A stretch of 64,000 nt of DNA from Neodontobutis hainanensis (GCA_024349245.1 JALDNG010001365.1:1-64000); one strand, 5' to 3'; positions 24,154 to 36,672 are shown, numbered from the stretch's first letter. The notes: generated from the letters alone by a model not told the origin. Program-made: numbers and translations.

Positions 24154-25529
24154 CTGCACACAAAAAACTATTTAATGTGCTGACTAACATAGTAAAAATA
24201 ACTATTAAAAACTCTTTCTTCTCCTGTAAGACCACGCCTGAGTCTACACAAAAGACTAAACAGCCCAACAGTGAGCACAGTGTTGTCACCAGGATCAGTG
24301 AAGAGTGGATGTGATCTGTGTCGTGTCTGACCTGTCTGTGACGGCCGAGTGAACTCTGACCAAGTCTTAGACAAGCTGGTCTTGACGTTTTGCAGTTTTG
24401 ATGTCAAAAACTTTTTGATCTTTGGGATTAGTTGTAAATTTTTCCAAAATACAACTATTCATTTTTGTACTTTAACATATAGCTTAGTTTTAACAAATTT
24501 TATCAAATTTAAACACTTTCAATAAACCAAAACAACATATAACATTTTGTCTATTAACACATTAACACAACTGCAAAATGGCGGATCAGCACGTGACTCT
24601 AGTGGTAATTACACTTGCACATGAACCTTAAATTAATATGTGCGTAACTTGTACATTAGGTGCTTTAAGATTCACTACATGTACATAAATCTACAATAAA
24701 TCAATGGTAAAGACACATGTAACTAAAAGTACACCCGCTTTCTCTCCACGGTGCTAGCTTGCAAACCTCCGCTAGCTTAGCATAAATTAGCTACAGTGTT
24801 TCTGTAACTGTGCATTTACACAGATACATTTCGGAAGTTTCATCCCAACACGTGTACTGTTTTCATGTGATTTCACAAACTTCACACCAACCTGAAAAAA
24901 GAATACAAGAGATAGATGACTTCATCTTCTGCTTCATTTGACTGCAGGGTTTATTCTGCAGTTCTGCCCCTTGGATTCCTAACCCCGTTGTTGGTGCGCC
25001 CCCTTGTGACACTCCAAAGTATTGTATTATACAGTTAACGCATCTTGTTAACACATCTCAAAATAAATTTATATCTGTTTTTAACCATTTTTCTCAAGTA
25101 TATTGAAACAATGTATTACTATGAGCCTTACATATGGCACAGAGTCTGATGATACATTTAACTCTAAAAAGAGCAATGTCATGGTTGTTTGAAGCAAAGA
25201 TGTTAAGACATTACTGCCTTTACATTACACTGCCTTTGACCTGTGTGACAACCCTCTTGTGACATGCAAAGAAATCAGATACCTTGGTCACTTTTTAACA
25301 GATGTGTGACTGATGACAGCGATGTTCAGAGACAGTGTGTAAACTCTATGCACAGGTCAATTTCTTGATTCATAAGGACATACAGATAGTGTTTGAGAGG
25401 TAACAAACATGTCTACAGCAGTGTAGGTAAGTGCACCTAGAGAATCTGGTTTAAAGCTGATAAATGAAGACTTATCCACTGCTGCATGAGAACTAAAGAT
25501 AATGTTTCAAGAGAAAGTGACTGACAAAC
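24154..25529. other. No recognised feature
   Basis: AT-rich sequence. I see no gene, transposon terminus or tandem array. Confidence 0.5.
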
Positions 25530-25622
25530 CTGTCCTGGGAGAAGACCAAGGGCTTGAGGGTCATTTATCCTCTTTGGAGTCCCCTGGAGACTCGAGAGGA
25601 TGTAGTTGTAGTCTTTGGCCAC
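25530..25622 (-). other. Exon-like segment, unidentified
   Basis: Minus-strand 93-bp (31-codon, phase 0) open segment between GTAAAG and ACAG|GTTTGT, reading VAKDYNYILSSLQGTPKRIN and ending LLPGQ. The composition looks protein-coding and the splice sites are plausible. No family is recognised. It could belong to the same decayed minus-strand gene as the pieces at 24.1 and 23.8 kb. Confidence 0.3.
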
Positions 25623-25978
25623 CTTTACTGTGTGGACATGTTAGGGCTGTAATAATAAAAAAACATTATTAATAGTATTATTATGTTGTTGTTTCACTGT
25701 GTTGATAATGTTGCATAAATATTCCTTATTCACACATCTAATAATGCATAGAGGTATGCAGCAAAGCATTTGTGAAGCCACAACTTTGCACAACCTTGAG
25801 GCGGATGGGCTACAACAGCAAAAGACCCCACCTTTCTAAAGGGCAAAAGTCAGGGTCAATTACACTAAATTAAAACACTAAATAAATATAACAATTGCCT
25901 GTATAAATTAAATGTCCTCTTAAATTTTGACATTGCAAATAAGTACTTTAATCACATAACATCACTTGAGCACATGAC

Positions 25979-26050
25979 GTGGGGGCTGGGCATAGATGGT
26001 GTGGGGCTGGGCATAGATGGTGTGGGGCTGGGCATAGGTGGTGTGGGGAC
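25979..26050. repeat. Short ~21-bp tandem repeat, three copies
   Basis: Three copies of 'gtggggctgggcatagatg'-type units. A diverged fourth lies at about 26,098-26,128 after a repeated 'cacatgacgtgggg', so a slightly larger unit was also duplicated. Confidence 0.85.
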
Positions 26051-26128
26051 CACATTTGTCACAAAATGTGCTTATTTTTTTACTTCTGTAAGCACATGAC
26101 GTGGGGATGGGCAGAGGTGGTGTGGAGA

Positions 26129-28902
26129 CCACAAGCTTTGTGGCTTTGCCTCGGTAAACTTCTTGTGAATGCTTTGCTAATATTTATCTGCAGTTCACTG
26201 CAATGTTTTGGTGTAAAGCAGGAACACAATTATTAACACAAACACAAAAGACACAAAATAATACAATGAAGTAATGTTTTAGTTTGTTCATGTCTGTTCT
26301 CACCTTGATCACTGTCCTCAGTTGGTTGCTACTTGCTCCCAACACATCCCTTTAACTCTAGCAAGTTTCTTTTCCTCAGTCCACTCCAGGACAGCCTTAA
26401 TGATGGTCAGGAGGGCTCAGGAGCCAAGCACAGCAACGTCCTCCTCCCAGTTAGGCTGCACACCTACTGTCGCCAGCAACTCTGAACAAACGGTACATGT
26501 TTCAAATGGGTATCACACTCAGGGTGTTTAGTCCTGACATTTAGAAGTTTTAGAGTAACAGGATCTACTCGGTTGCCTGTGTGAATGTGTTTAATGTACC
26601 CTGAACGTGTAAATGATTGTTATTAATGAAAGTGAAGTGGACCTGACTGTTGTACCGTGTCGGGGTTAGGTCATAATCAAGTGTCTCTCATGGAAAATCC
26701 TAAATGGTCTTTAAATACGGCAAAATACAGCAAAATACAGCTAAATACAGCAATATACCGCCATCCACCAGAGGGCACGACTTTACAAGTGTAAAAATCA
26801 TGTTTACAGCCTGGTACAAAAGATGGCTCCGGTCTCTAGAGCTTCTAAAGTTTTTAATTCGGGACAACTCTTAATTTTAATTTTTGATTAATATGTTTAT
26901 GCTATCTGAAAACCATTGTTTTACTATGGCGTAAAAGCCGAAAAGCCCGGATGTAGCTGCCATTTTATTGCCCTGTCATAATGACAGTACTGGTAAATAC
27001 AAGACCAATCGGCCGATAACCTCTATGGTCATAATACACTCCACAGAACAGATACATCCTATTCATCAATAGGTAGGAGTGGCTAGATTAAGACAGTTGT
27101 TACTGCTTAGACACAAGTCTTTGTAAACCAAGTAACAAGATATACAGTCCATGTGAAATAGAAAAGAATAAACTCACGGTGATCGTGTAACTGGTCAAAG
27201 AGGATTTGCAAATACTAAAGAATGCTATTAGCCGGAGGAGGAGAAGCAAACGATCCTCCATGACATGGATCACAAGAAGCCAGAAAGGTCTTGGCTTTTA
27301 ACAGACTCTTGCTGTCTCTTTGTAGATTCATCCAGGTTTTCATCTAAAACATGGAGCAGAGAACACAAATAGACAGTGGGGTATTTTAGTTATATTAACT
27401 AATAACAGTTCAGTGGCTGTTGTATGAATTGGTTTAATAAATTCAAACCAATCAAGGTGTGCTTCATTTGTAAAACTGGAGGTGGGGAGACACAGAGAAT
27501 ATTTAGGGGAAGAATCAAGATGGAAAAAAAGGAAAAGGAAAATGATTGTTATGAAGACTACATTATAGCTTTTTGTATATAAATGATGCCATTTTAACAA
27601 ACTAATGGGCATATTCTAAAGACTGAGTTATAGTTTAGTTAAACATGTTTAAAAACAGGTCACATTAACTTTTACCCACAAATTAGGCACTGAGTCAAGG
27701 GTAATATGCAGATATTACTACATTAAAGAGGATCTGTGTATTATCTATTATGAAGAAGACAAAAAGGATAAACTTACTGCATCTCTTTTATCTGGCCTTG
27801 TGTTTAGGCCCTGAACAAACTCATATTTATGTTCCATATCTGTGGCCTCAGCTCACTGACCAGGTACTGGGTCCTAGTGCCTGTCAGACTGGATTCTCAT
27901 TCTTATCTATTGAGTTAAATGAGTTATTTGGTTTAAGCCAATCTCCTTTTTAACCTATCTAACTTAATTTAAAATAGTTATCCAATGCTACAACTAGCTA
28001 CAACTAGCCTGAACAGTAAAAACACAGTGTAACATGTGGTCACAAATAAATGTATTTACAATGTTTCTGAGGTCAATCAAACCACAGTTTATAGAAATAA
28101 GTGCCTAAATCCCACCTCAATAGGTCTAGTGTTAAGTGGTGTATATATTTTTTATTAAATGACATTAACATTGAATGTCTAGTATCTTCCTCATTACACA
28201 TTTGTAATAGTCATCATATAACCAGAGCCGTATTACATCCCACTGAGTGCTCACATTTCACTGTAAACACACTTGGCCCCACTTCTGGCATGCTCTTGGA
28301 CAACAAACACTGCAGTCTCTGTGTTCAACTGGTCACTGATTCAGATCCTGCAGCGAGGAGAAATGGGAGAAAACTGCATTCCTCACAAAAGATTTTCACA
28401 CCTGGTCAAGCAAAACTTTTATGTATAAAGGAACTGAGGCCAGAAAATACAAAATATTGACACATATTTCCATAATTAGTGGCCTACATAGATTAAACAT
28501 TAATTAATTCTCAGTTACAGTCTCTTTTGTATTTCCCATCATTATATTAATTAAGTTTTTATTTAACCTGTGCTGAAAAGAAAGTACAGACATCTCTCAA
28601 ACAGACTGAGTGAAGTGTGGCTTCAGCCAGGAATGTGTGTTTAGGCCTCAGTACACAATCTGCTGCCTCAACTCAAAGGCCACACTGGGTCCTAGTGCCT
28701 CTGACTCCCCATATTTTTCTTTTGATTTACTTTCACTAAAACTGTCATTTGTTGTATGCCATAATTGATATGTAAAGCGTCTTTGCCTCCCAGAAAAGCG
28801 TTATATAAAATTGATGTAATAATAATGATAATAATAGTAATTGATACAGCACGGATATGTTGGTAAATACCCCACTATTATCATGCAATTGCCAAGTTGT
28901 AA
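26129..28902. other. No recognised gene; dispersed minor repeats
   Basis: I found no supported coding sequence. Around 27,180-27,262 the minus strand has a short ATG frame starting MEDRLLLLLRLIAFFSI ahead of a GTGAGT, which could be a signal-peptide exon or chance. The phrase 'actgggtcctagtgcct' occurs at about 27,865 and 28,683 within related flanks, an old local duplication. Confidence 0.4.
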
Positions 28903-28906
28903 AGTG

Positions 28907-29278
28907 TGTGGTTGAAAAAATAAATATATTATTGTGGAATAACTTTGAGAGAAAACAACAGATGTCTTTTGGTGATTTATTTAAGGAAAAAGAAAAAGAA
29001 TTCAGAGACATCTTTTGCAAAAGGAGGAATGGAAAATACAACTCTGTCTGTGTACAGAGTTGCATGAACAGTCCCAATGTTAACTAGGCGGGCTTAGAAT
29101 TTATACTGAAATCACAGCAGATAAGAAAAATGAAACACTGGCTCTCAGGAGTGAGCCATCTAACATGAAAGACAATTTTATCAGTTTGAAAACAGTACAG
29201 ATGGTGCGCACATCATTATGCTGCGGTCAAGGACAGCACAGAGCATGTGAAAGAGGAAAATATGATTTTCCAATTACA
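28907..29278 (-). repeat. ERV 3' LTR
   Basis: Matches 37,359-37,733 almost base for base. On the minus strand it starts TGTAAT and ends CAACCACA. A TATAAAT lies at 29,099-29,105 (minus) and an AATAAA at 28,976-28,981 (minus), giving a plausible promoter and poly(A) signal order. Confidence 0.93.
29039..29062 (-). promoter_or_regulatory. Hairpin between TATA and poly(A) signal in the LTR
   Basis: CAACTCTGT, a six-base loop, then ACAGAGTTG: a perfect 9-bp stem in the probable R region. The same hairpin is present in the other LTR at about 37,494-37,517. Confidence 0.6.
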
Positions 29279-29291
29279 ATTCCCTCCTTTT
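29279..29291 (-). promoter_or_regulatory. ERV polypurine tract
   Basis: Minus strand AAAAGGAGGGAAT lies immediately before the 3' LTR, the position and composition of the plus-strand primer of reverse transcription. Confidence 0.85.
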
Positions 29292-29921
29292 GATCAAACA
29301 CAATTGATCAACCAAAATCAATCAAAACTCAATTAGGATACAAAACATAAATCAAATTAACCTAAGCTTTGTGAGTTGTACTACAGTTGTGGTGCCGAAA
29401 AACCCAGCCGAGGGCTGACTAAATCAAGTAGAAACATTTCATACTATCAGTAGCTGACCTAACGCTGGGAAAAGAACACCACAGCCCCTCCCTCACAGGC
29501 GTAACTCACTAGGGTTAAACATAAGCATTAGATGAAAAATATTCACAAAACAAATCAGTTTGTAAAACTTAAAAACCTTCAAATCAAAAGACTTTACCTC
29601 AAAGAAAGCATTAGTGAAAAAATTTAAAAACACCACATGTAAGTACACAATTTTAGCCTTAACGTGTCTAAAATAACAAAAATTAAAATTATCAGGTTCA
29701 AAAGTTGATTAGCTGTGATTGCTTTGGTGACTATATTTCACAATTACTATTTCAAAAGAAAATTACATGTGGATTACACAGACATAGGAACATTCTTAGT
29801 CATACTTAGTTTTCTTCAAATAGATGAGCAAATAAAACAGAATTAACAGAGTCACAATCAAGAGCAGAGGTGTCTGGGTTGTGGTCTTTGTCCTGTTGAG
29901 GCAATTCAACATAGAGTTTAG

Positions 29922-30059
29922 CTAGTTGCAGGTTAAAAGAGAAGTCACTAATCTTCGGATGAGCGGAATAATGCAGCAGGAGACAAGGAAAAGAAGGATA
30001 ATAACCACTAAAAGTATGCCTGCGAGTTTAGTTAACCATGTTTTCCAAACACCGCCCAT
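29922..30059 (-). pseudogene. env: ERV env remnant: transmembrane anchor
   Basis: A 45-codon minus-strand frame that opens after an in-frame TGA. It holds a hydrophobic run, LAGILLVVIILLFLVSCCII, followed by RRLV and a short tail with a stop. Position (just before the polypurine tract) and character (single membrane span, cysteine pair, basic stop-transfer) fit the end of a retroviral transmembrane subunit. Upstream, 30,250-30,500 (minus) has a short open stretch that could be a further env scrap. Most of the surface and fusion regions are missing: only about 1.3 kb lies between the integrase end and the LTR. Host-range and fusion functions cannot be encoded here. Confidence 0.65.
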
Positions 30060-30583
30060 TTCTAATGTTCAAAGATCTGTTCAATAATAGCAATAATAAA
30101 ATGATAGTAACAAATAAAATAAAATTAAGCAGTTATCATAACATTAACATGCATGAGTATGTAATAATTGTTTAATAGATATTCAAAAATTAATCATTAG
30201 AGCAATTTTAAATGCAATAAAGAACCCAAAAAAGATATATACATATATATTTGTCAGTATAAAACTGGTTATCAGTGATGTGAGGAACTGTGGGACAGAT
30301 GAGTGTGTCACATGTTATAGTTACGCTGTTGAATTTGCTGAAAACGGTCAGCTCTATTTCTTCAGGTGGTACAGAGTCTTTCATAAACTTGATTGTAGGT
30401 GGGACCAGCTCTCGGCACTGGTCTCAACGTTGAACTGCGTTTACCAGAGCAGTTTCAGCGGAGGAGGTGGCGAAAATCTCACCCCAGTCTTCCCACGTAG
30501 TCAACGGTGGAGGTAGAGCTAAGGTCTCACCTCAGATCTCCCACGTAGGAGCTTGTTCTCGGGACAAGCCTCTTACTTTGTGA
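30060..30583 (-). other. ERV internal region, mostly deleted env
   Basis: AT-rich at 30,060-30,250, then a short open minus frame (VPPEEIELTVFSKFNSVTIT region) without recognisable env motifs. I see no SU/TM cleavage site or immunosuppressive-type segment. Confidence 0.45.
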
Positions 30584-31889
30584 TCATTCACTGGGTCCAC
30601 TCTTTGACAGTGGGGAGCAGTTGACGAGCTGGTCAGGTGGAGGAATCTTCTTGCAGTGTTGTGCATGGATCCAAGGGGCTCTTTCTGCGACCTTCACAGC
30701 CGTGTGGGTTGTGAGCAGGATCTGATAGGGCCCACACCAGGGTTTGTCTCTCCAGCTGCGCTTCCTCAGGTTTCTCACCAGGATGTAGTCGCCAGGCTGG
30801 AGTTTGTGAAACTGGTGGGTGGCCGGTTTGGGCAGGGAATCAAGCACCTGAGATCTAATATTAGAGAGAATATTAGAGAGTGAAATACAATAGGATATCA
30901 TTGGGTCTGGCAGAGTACTATCGGCCAGTGCTGCAGGTTTAGATGGGGTCCAAACCCAATTCCAGGAGGTAGTCCAAACACTATCTCAAAGGGAGAAAGG
31001 TTATTTCGCGTTTTACCTGTTGATTCAGATATTTTTGCCAATTTGCGTTTCAGAGTGCCATTTTCTCTTTCTACAGCTCCTCCAGAAGCTGGATGGTAGG
31101 AGCAATGAGTTTTCAGGTCAAATTTAAGGTGTTCACTCAGTGTTTTCAAAATGTCATTTACAAAATGAGTACCGTTATCACTCGTAATTAGATTCGGAAG
31201 TCCCCAGCGAGGAATTATTTCGCTTAAGATGATTTTTGCTACTGCGTCAGCAGTGCAGTGTTTTGTTGGGAATGCTTCTACCCACTTTGAAAACATGTCA
31301 GCTATTACAAGACAGTATTTCTTACCTTCGCAGGGTGTTAACTCAATGAAGTCCATTTAAATGTGGCCAAAAGGCCTGGAGGTGGGTTTGTGACCTCCAA
31401 CATCTGTTTTGTTGTAGGAGTTACCTTTAGAATTGCTGGTTAAGCAGATGAAGCATTTTGAGCAAAAATCTTCAGCAAATTTGTTAAACCCACAGTAAAC
31501 CAATGTCTTTGAAGGTCTTTTCTCATTCCCTCCTTTGATACATGGTCAACGCCATGTAACAATTTTGCAAAAGGCAGGAAGAGGGCTTGAGGAAGACATG
31601 GATTGCCATTAGGGCCCATCCAAACACCATTTGTGTTTGTACAGTTTTTCTTTTTCCAAACAGCTTTGTCTGCTGGAGTGGAGATGCGGGCCAAATCAGA
31701 GAGTGAAACAATGTCAGAGTGAGTGCAAGTTTGATCCGTTGTCTGGGAGAGTAATGTAACAACATAGGGTGTGAGTGGCGCTGCTTTTGCAGCTGCGTCT
31801 GCTCGTGCATTACCTAGAGAGACTGTCTTTGGCAGAGGTATGTGCAGAACACTTGCATACTGCCACGGCGGATGGGAGTAGCACTGCAT
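30584..31889 (-). pseudogene. pol: ERV pol: integrase, frameshifted
   Basis: Three minus-strand frames in order. 31,440-31,889 has the N-terminal zinc-binding region (HGVDH spacing of the two His); the paired cysteines (C-S-K-C) are readable only one frame over. 30,898-31,356 carries the catalytic core with Asp in MDFIEL, Asp in SDNGTHF and Glu in GGAVEREN, the complete D,D-35-E set. 30,584-30,901 carries the C-terminal domain with GDYILVRN and CGPYQILL (GPY motif). Each junction is a frame change or stop. Integrase inserts viral DNA into the host genome; as sequenced this copy could not be made as one protein. Confidence 0.85.
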
Positions 31890-32133
31890 CTAAAAGATCA
31901 GAAATCAAATCTTTGTGTGAAATGGGTTTGCCATCAGATTTGAGGAATTTTCTGTGGCGCCAAAGTGCTGCGTGGTTGCGTAGAACACCAAATGCATATT
32001 GACTGTCTGTGTAAATGTTAACTGTTTTACCAGATGCCAATTGACAGGCTTTGGTCAGGGCAATTAGTTCTGCTGCTTGCGCCGATAACCGAGGACTGAG
32101 AGGAGATGACGTCACTGTTGCATGATCATCCAC
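31810..32133 (-). pseudogene. pol: ERV pol: RNase H domain
   Basis: The minus frame contains AAELIALTKACQLA (catalytic Glu) and IYTDSQYAFGVL (catalytic Asp), then the basic-loop region, typical of gamma/epsilon-retroviral RNase H. The frame differs from that of the RT piece just upstream and of the integrase piece just downstream. The domain digests the RNA strand of RNA-DNA hybrids during reverse transcription. Confidence 0.85.
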
Positions 32134-33914
32134 AACTGCATATCCAACGTGTGCAGTACCGGTGGTTGGGTCCTTGGAAGCTGAACCATCTACATAAAAA
32201 AATGAGTTCAGGATTAGAAAGAGGAGTGTCAGTCAAATCAAGTCTTGGCAGACAGATAAGGTCAAGTTCAGAAAGACAACAGTGAGGTTCTCCCTCCTCT
32301 GGGAGAGGCAGGAGTGTAGCAGGGTTGAGAGTGTTACAACGTTTAACCTCAACATTCGGTAGGTTCAGAAGGGTGGTGTTGTAACGTAGCTGACGAGCAG
32401 GGGTCAAGTGAGCTGTCTTTTGTTCAGTCAGAATGTTGGAGACAGCATGTGGAGCAAAAAGGGTGAGATGACTGTAGCCTACATAGGGACGAGAGGCAAT
32501 TATTGCTGCTTCACAGGCTGCTAAAGCACGGAGACATGATGGGTGGCCTCTAGCAACTGGATCAAGGTGTGTCGAGAAGTAACCCACAGGCTTCAGCAGC
32601 TGTCCCTGTTTTTGGGCGAGAACAGAATTCATACAACCATCACGTTCATCAACAAATTGGAAGAAAGGCTTGTCAGGGTTTGGCAATGCCAATGCAGGGG
32701 CTGTCTGTAGTAGCAGTTTCAAATGAGTAAATGCAGAGTCAGCCTCAGATGTCCATGTGAGTTTGGAGTGAAGTGTCATGTCTTTTTTCAGAGTAAGATC
32801 ACGTAGTGGGCGTTCTACAGTAGAGTAATTTGGAATAAAAGTTCTGCAGTAGGAGCACATGCCAAGGAAAGACAGCATTTGTTTCTTAGTCAATGGTTTT
32901 GGGAAGTTGGCAATGGGTATCACCCTGTCTGTAGTAATGCTTTTTTGTGAGTGAGTGATGACATGACCAAGAAACTGAACTTTCTGTTTTACAAACTGAA
33001 TTTTAGAAAGTGAAACCTTGTGGCCCTGCTCAGCTAGGTGATTTAATAGAAGCAGTGTGTCAGTCTCACACTGCTCCTTCGTGTCTGAACAAAGCATGAT
33101 ATCATCAACGTAATGCAAAATGGCAGAGTGTTGAAGTGTCAAATGAAAGAGACTGTCACGTAATGCCTGACCGTAAACGCTAGGAGCGCAATTTAGGCCT
33201 TGTGGCATTCGAGACCAGGAATAGAGTTTTCCTGCAAATTCAAAGGCAAACCAAAACTGGGAGTCTGGATGGACAGGTACAGAGAAAAAAGCATTTGAAA
33301 TGTCAACCACAGAGAACCATTTTGAAGTTGTTGGAATTTGTGACATGATGGTGTATGGATTGGGACAGATTGGTGCTGGAGAGTGAATAGCTTCGTTCAC
33401 AGCACGCAGGTCTTGGACAAAACGCCACTCAGTGGGCATTTCCTGTGGTCTGATCTTTTTACAGGGAAAATTGGAGTACGGCAGGGAGAGTCAGAGCACT
33501 CAACAATTACACCTGCTTTCAGCAGAGAGTCAAAGACTGGTTTTATCCCTGTTCAGCTTCAGGCTTCAGAGGATATTGACGTGCTTTTGGTCTGTATTCG
33601 GACTTTGGAGTTAGTTGGAGAGGTTTACAGTTTTTAATTAAACCTACATCATATTTGTGTTTGGCCCACAATGAGTCTGGTAACTGTGTTAACAGTGGAG
33701 ACACATCACTGGGTGTGAGAGGCTGAGCATCGACTTTTGCGAGTGTGTGACAGGAAGATGGGGTGGAGTCATTTTGAGGAAGAAGGTAGCAGGAGCGGTT
33801 ACAATTGACTCCTGCAGTGAATGGCACATAGCATGTGTCAAGCTCGTGAGAGTGGTAAATGTCTGGATTATCTGGGTCTTGTTTCCAATCTGTAGCTTTT
33901 AAACATTTTGTCAT
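32126..33914 (-). pseudogene. pol: ERV pol: reverse transcriptase, split frame
   Basis: 33,543-33,914 holds the RT N-terminus (LWAKHKYDVGLI, LTPKSEYRPKARQYPLKPEA). After a frame change, 32,126-33,439 continues with WRFVQDLRAVNEA, FSVVDISNAFFSVPV, RMPQGLNCAPSVYGQ and the active-site ILHYVDDIMLCSD. It then has the thumb/connection region with GHVITHS and FLGMCSYCRTFIPNY. The 437-codon frame is otherwise clean. Retroviral rather than gypsy type: YVDD, and a tether-like segment leading to RNase H. The upstream junction contains stops, so no continuous Pol is encoded. Confidence 0.9.
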
Positions 33915-34510
33915 AAAAGACCAACATCACGCCATTGTTTGTTATGTGGTTTGGCTATTGAGACATGCGGGGCTGAGTTTTGGATTTTGAAGAACTTTGA
34001 CAGTTTGTGAGGTAATGGAACATTATAAGCGCAAAAATCTTGGTTAAAGTACAGTCCATTCAGAATGAGTCGGTCAGTAGTTTGTCGGTACCAGCTTTCT
34101 TCATACTGTTCATCTGGACCCATGGAGACATGCGCTGTAACATGTAGTGCATTTGCCTTCATGAATTCAGAGAATGAGCTCATGTATTGTTTAGCGTTGT
34201 GTAACAAATTTGGAGTCAGCAGATGGTCCAATTTCCACTGATACACATACAATGGAGTGATCACTTCACATTTTATAAAGCAATATTCAGATTTGGTTTG
34301 TTTTATTTTGATACCATTTTCGTCTGCAGACAAGGTAATTCCTAGGTTCTTTAACAATCTGTCCACTCGCACTAATGGAGTGAGTTGTTTTGCCATTTAA
34401 TGCAGTTTGAATTTGGTCTTTTCTGATCAGAGATTTTGTGGCCCCAGAGTCAACCATAAATGACAGAGTTTTTCCATTGATGTCACATTTTATTACCGGT
34501 AATTTTCACA
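33911..34510 (-). pseudogene. pro: ERV protease region, frameshifted
   Basis: The aspartic-protease active site reads FMVDSGATKSLI at about 34,430-34,470 and continues for some 30 codons to ISASGQIVKEP. It then loses frame; the remaining sequence is open in a neighbouring frame from 34,396 to 33,911, ending APHVSIAKPH before a stop. It follows gag directly, as in retroviruses whose protease is made with Pol. One DSG motif per subunit is normal for the family's dimeric enzyme. Confidence 0.75.
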
Positions 34511-34751
34511 CACGATGTTGTTAACTTAGCATAGGTACCTTTAAACATTTCAGCTTTTTTTTCATTTCAAGTTTCTTAATGGTTTCTGTCACTAAAGCAA
34601 GCAGTGGATCAGTTGCAAGCGCGTCTTCATTGCTTGTGAGCAGTGCGGTGTTGTGTGCATCATCAGTGACAGGTGTGGTGTCCTTTTCGTGTGTTATACT
34701 CATCTCATTTTGCGAGGCGAAGTCCCTCGGTTCCTCATCATCACCAGCCAG

Positions 34752-36244
34752 TCAGTTGGGGTCACTCAGAGCAGTGTCAGAGCGTTGGTCAGCTCGGTCT
34801 CTTCTTTTCTTGGGACAGTTGTCAGCCCAGTGGCCTGGTTCAGCGCAAATGAAACACAGTTGAGACTTTCTGCGTCGCTCAACCTCGTCTCTGTCTGGAC
34901 GTCCACGACCTCTTCCTCTTAGTCGTCCTCTACCTCTGTTGAAATGTGATGGTTGGGCAAAGGTCATCTTTGCAAAAGTGGAGACTAATTTTGCATCCAC
35001 TTTTTCTTTTTTATTGGCACATCTGATTTCTGCGTCCTGGGCGTAGCGGTGAATTTCTTGGACACGGTTTGTGTCCCATGAGCCCACCATTTTGTCTGTC
35101 ATAATTTTAACAATGTCTTTTCCAAGGCCGTTTTTTAACATCATTTTGAACAGTTCTTCAAATGTACTGGTGTGTTGTTCAGCTGTCCAGGCAGTGGCAG
35201 CCTGGCCACTGTGTTGAATGCAATGTTGGCGTGCTCTAGCGGCAAAAGACATGACTGATTCATCTTCTCCACGTCTTAGTGACATCAAACGTTCATGTCC
35301 ATGCGGGCTGGGAACTGCTGGGTCAGAGCGGTGACAATGGCGTTCACGTATCTGGCATAGTCAGTGTTGTCGTCCCATTGGATTGTGGGAAGAGAATTCA
35401 TGCCGTCATGGTCTTCAACCGCTGCTTGAATTTTTGAGTAATCTTCTAAGTTGCAGATTGTTCTCAGAATACCAGGGATCTCTGCACCGGTGGGCCTGTG
35501 CACTTGACAGAACAGTTTGAATTTTTGGCCCAATGTGGCGCCTCCTCTGTTAATAGGAGGTATATTGTCTTTCATTAATTGAGTCCATCTTGAGGGGTCT
35601 GGTGAGCGATACATAAGCACAGACGCGGGGTGTTCAGCCAGTCGTCTTTGGCGTTGTACTTTCGTTTCATTGTCTGGGGATGGTGGTGGTGGAGCTGGAT
35701 TTGGAAATTCAATCATAGGAGCTTGAAACACAGCCCCATAAGGTGTCTTGCTTCTCGTGTGAGGACGGGGACAGGAAGGAGAAAGATTTGTCTGATGAAA
35801 GTTCAGTTGTGAAGGGGTTGTTAGAGTTCTTAGGACTGGTGGCAGAGTCATATGAAGGAGGTTTGGTGACAGGACTTGACAGTCCAGTGTTCATCAGGGT
35901 GTTTGTTTCAGCCTGGGTGGTCAGATCTGGGTACAGTTGAGCAGCTGTTGCAGAAGCTGCATGTGTCTGAGCCGCTTGTCTCTGCCTCTGGAGCCCTCCC
36001 TTTTCTTCACTGTGGAGATGTGCAGCAGCAGAGGCCCGGTGGCGTCATCGTCTTCACTCATGAGTGCCGGACCAACAGGCTGGGTCAGACTCGGAAAACA
36101 AGAGGACATCGCATTAGTTATGTTATCAGTTGCTTTATAACCTGTGCTTTGAAATGGCCCCTTTACTGTATCTAAGTGTTTTAAATTTCTTTCCCTATTT
36201 TCTTTTTCTTTCTGTTTCTTTGCTTCAACTGCTTTTTCCCACAT
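34752..36244 (-). pseudogene. gag: ERV gag, three fragments
   Basis: 35,921-36,244 is a charged matrix-like start (MWEKAVEAKKQKEKENRE) that ends in a stop. 35,285-35,851 is capsid-like, with a proline-rich stretch (PNPAPPPPSPD) at its start and QVHRPTGAEIPG. 34,752-35,288 in a different frame completes the capsid (MMSLRRGEDESVMSFAARAR). It ends in a basic RGRGRLRGRGRGRPDRDE nucleocapsid with one zinc knuckle, CFICAEPGHWADNC (C-x2-C-x4-H-x4-C). A KPPSYDS late-domain-like PPxY sits between the first two pieces (about 35,850) in a third frame. Gag builds the particle; here it is interrupted at least twice. Confidence 0.8.
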
Positions 36245-36625
36245 CTCTAAACATTCATAATGTCTTTTAATCTCCTTTATTTGCTTCGGGTTTACTGATT
36301 TTTGGGCATAAGTCTCTTTTCTGCATCTTGTATTCTATTGCGTAATGCAGTCAAACTACTTTCACTCATTCGTCCATTAAAACCATACAACTTCCATTCA
36401 TCCATTTTATCACAACTCCTGGCAGGTTTCTATCATATATATCACATTGAATTCACAGAAGTCCTTTGCAGGACTGTTTTTACTTGTATTGGATCCCATA
36501 TTTCAGATTAATTAAATACTCGTCAGTATTTAAGGTTCAGACAGATTATAGAGAAACTTTAGAACTACTAAAACCAACACAAACTAACAAAAAACAACAC
36601 AAAACAACAACACAAGACTAACAAA

Positions 36626-36672
36626 AACTAAAAACAACTAAAAACAACTAAAAACAACTAAAAACAACTAAA
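36626..36672. repeat. 10-bp tandem repeat (aaaacaacta)n in ERV leader
   Basis: About four to five perfect copies of 'aaaacaacta', preceded by related A/C-rich sequence from 36,560. Confidence 0.9.

Noticed and set aside
26322..26531. 69-codon plus frame MVATCSQHIPLTLASFFSS
   Set aside because: Starts in non-coding-like sequence, no family resemblance, and no flanking splice sites on that strand.
27750..29087. Several 67-119-codon frames between 27.7 and 29.1 kb
   Set aside because: Low-complexity, no splice or domain support; those past 28,907 lie in the LTR.
33383..36175. Plus-strand open frames across the provirus
   Set aside because: They are antisense shadows of gag and pol.
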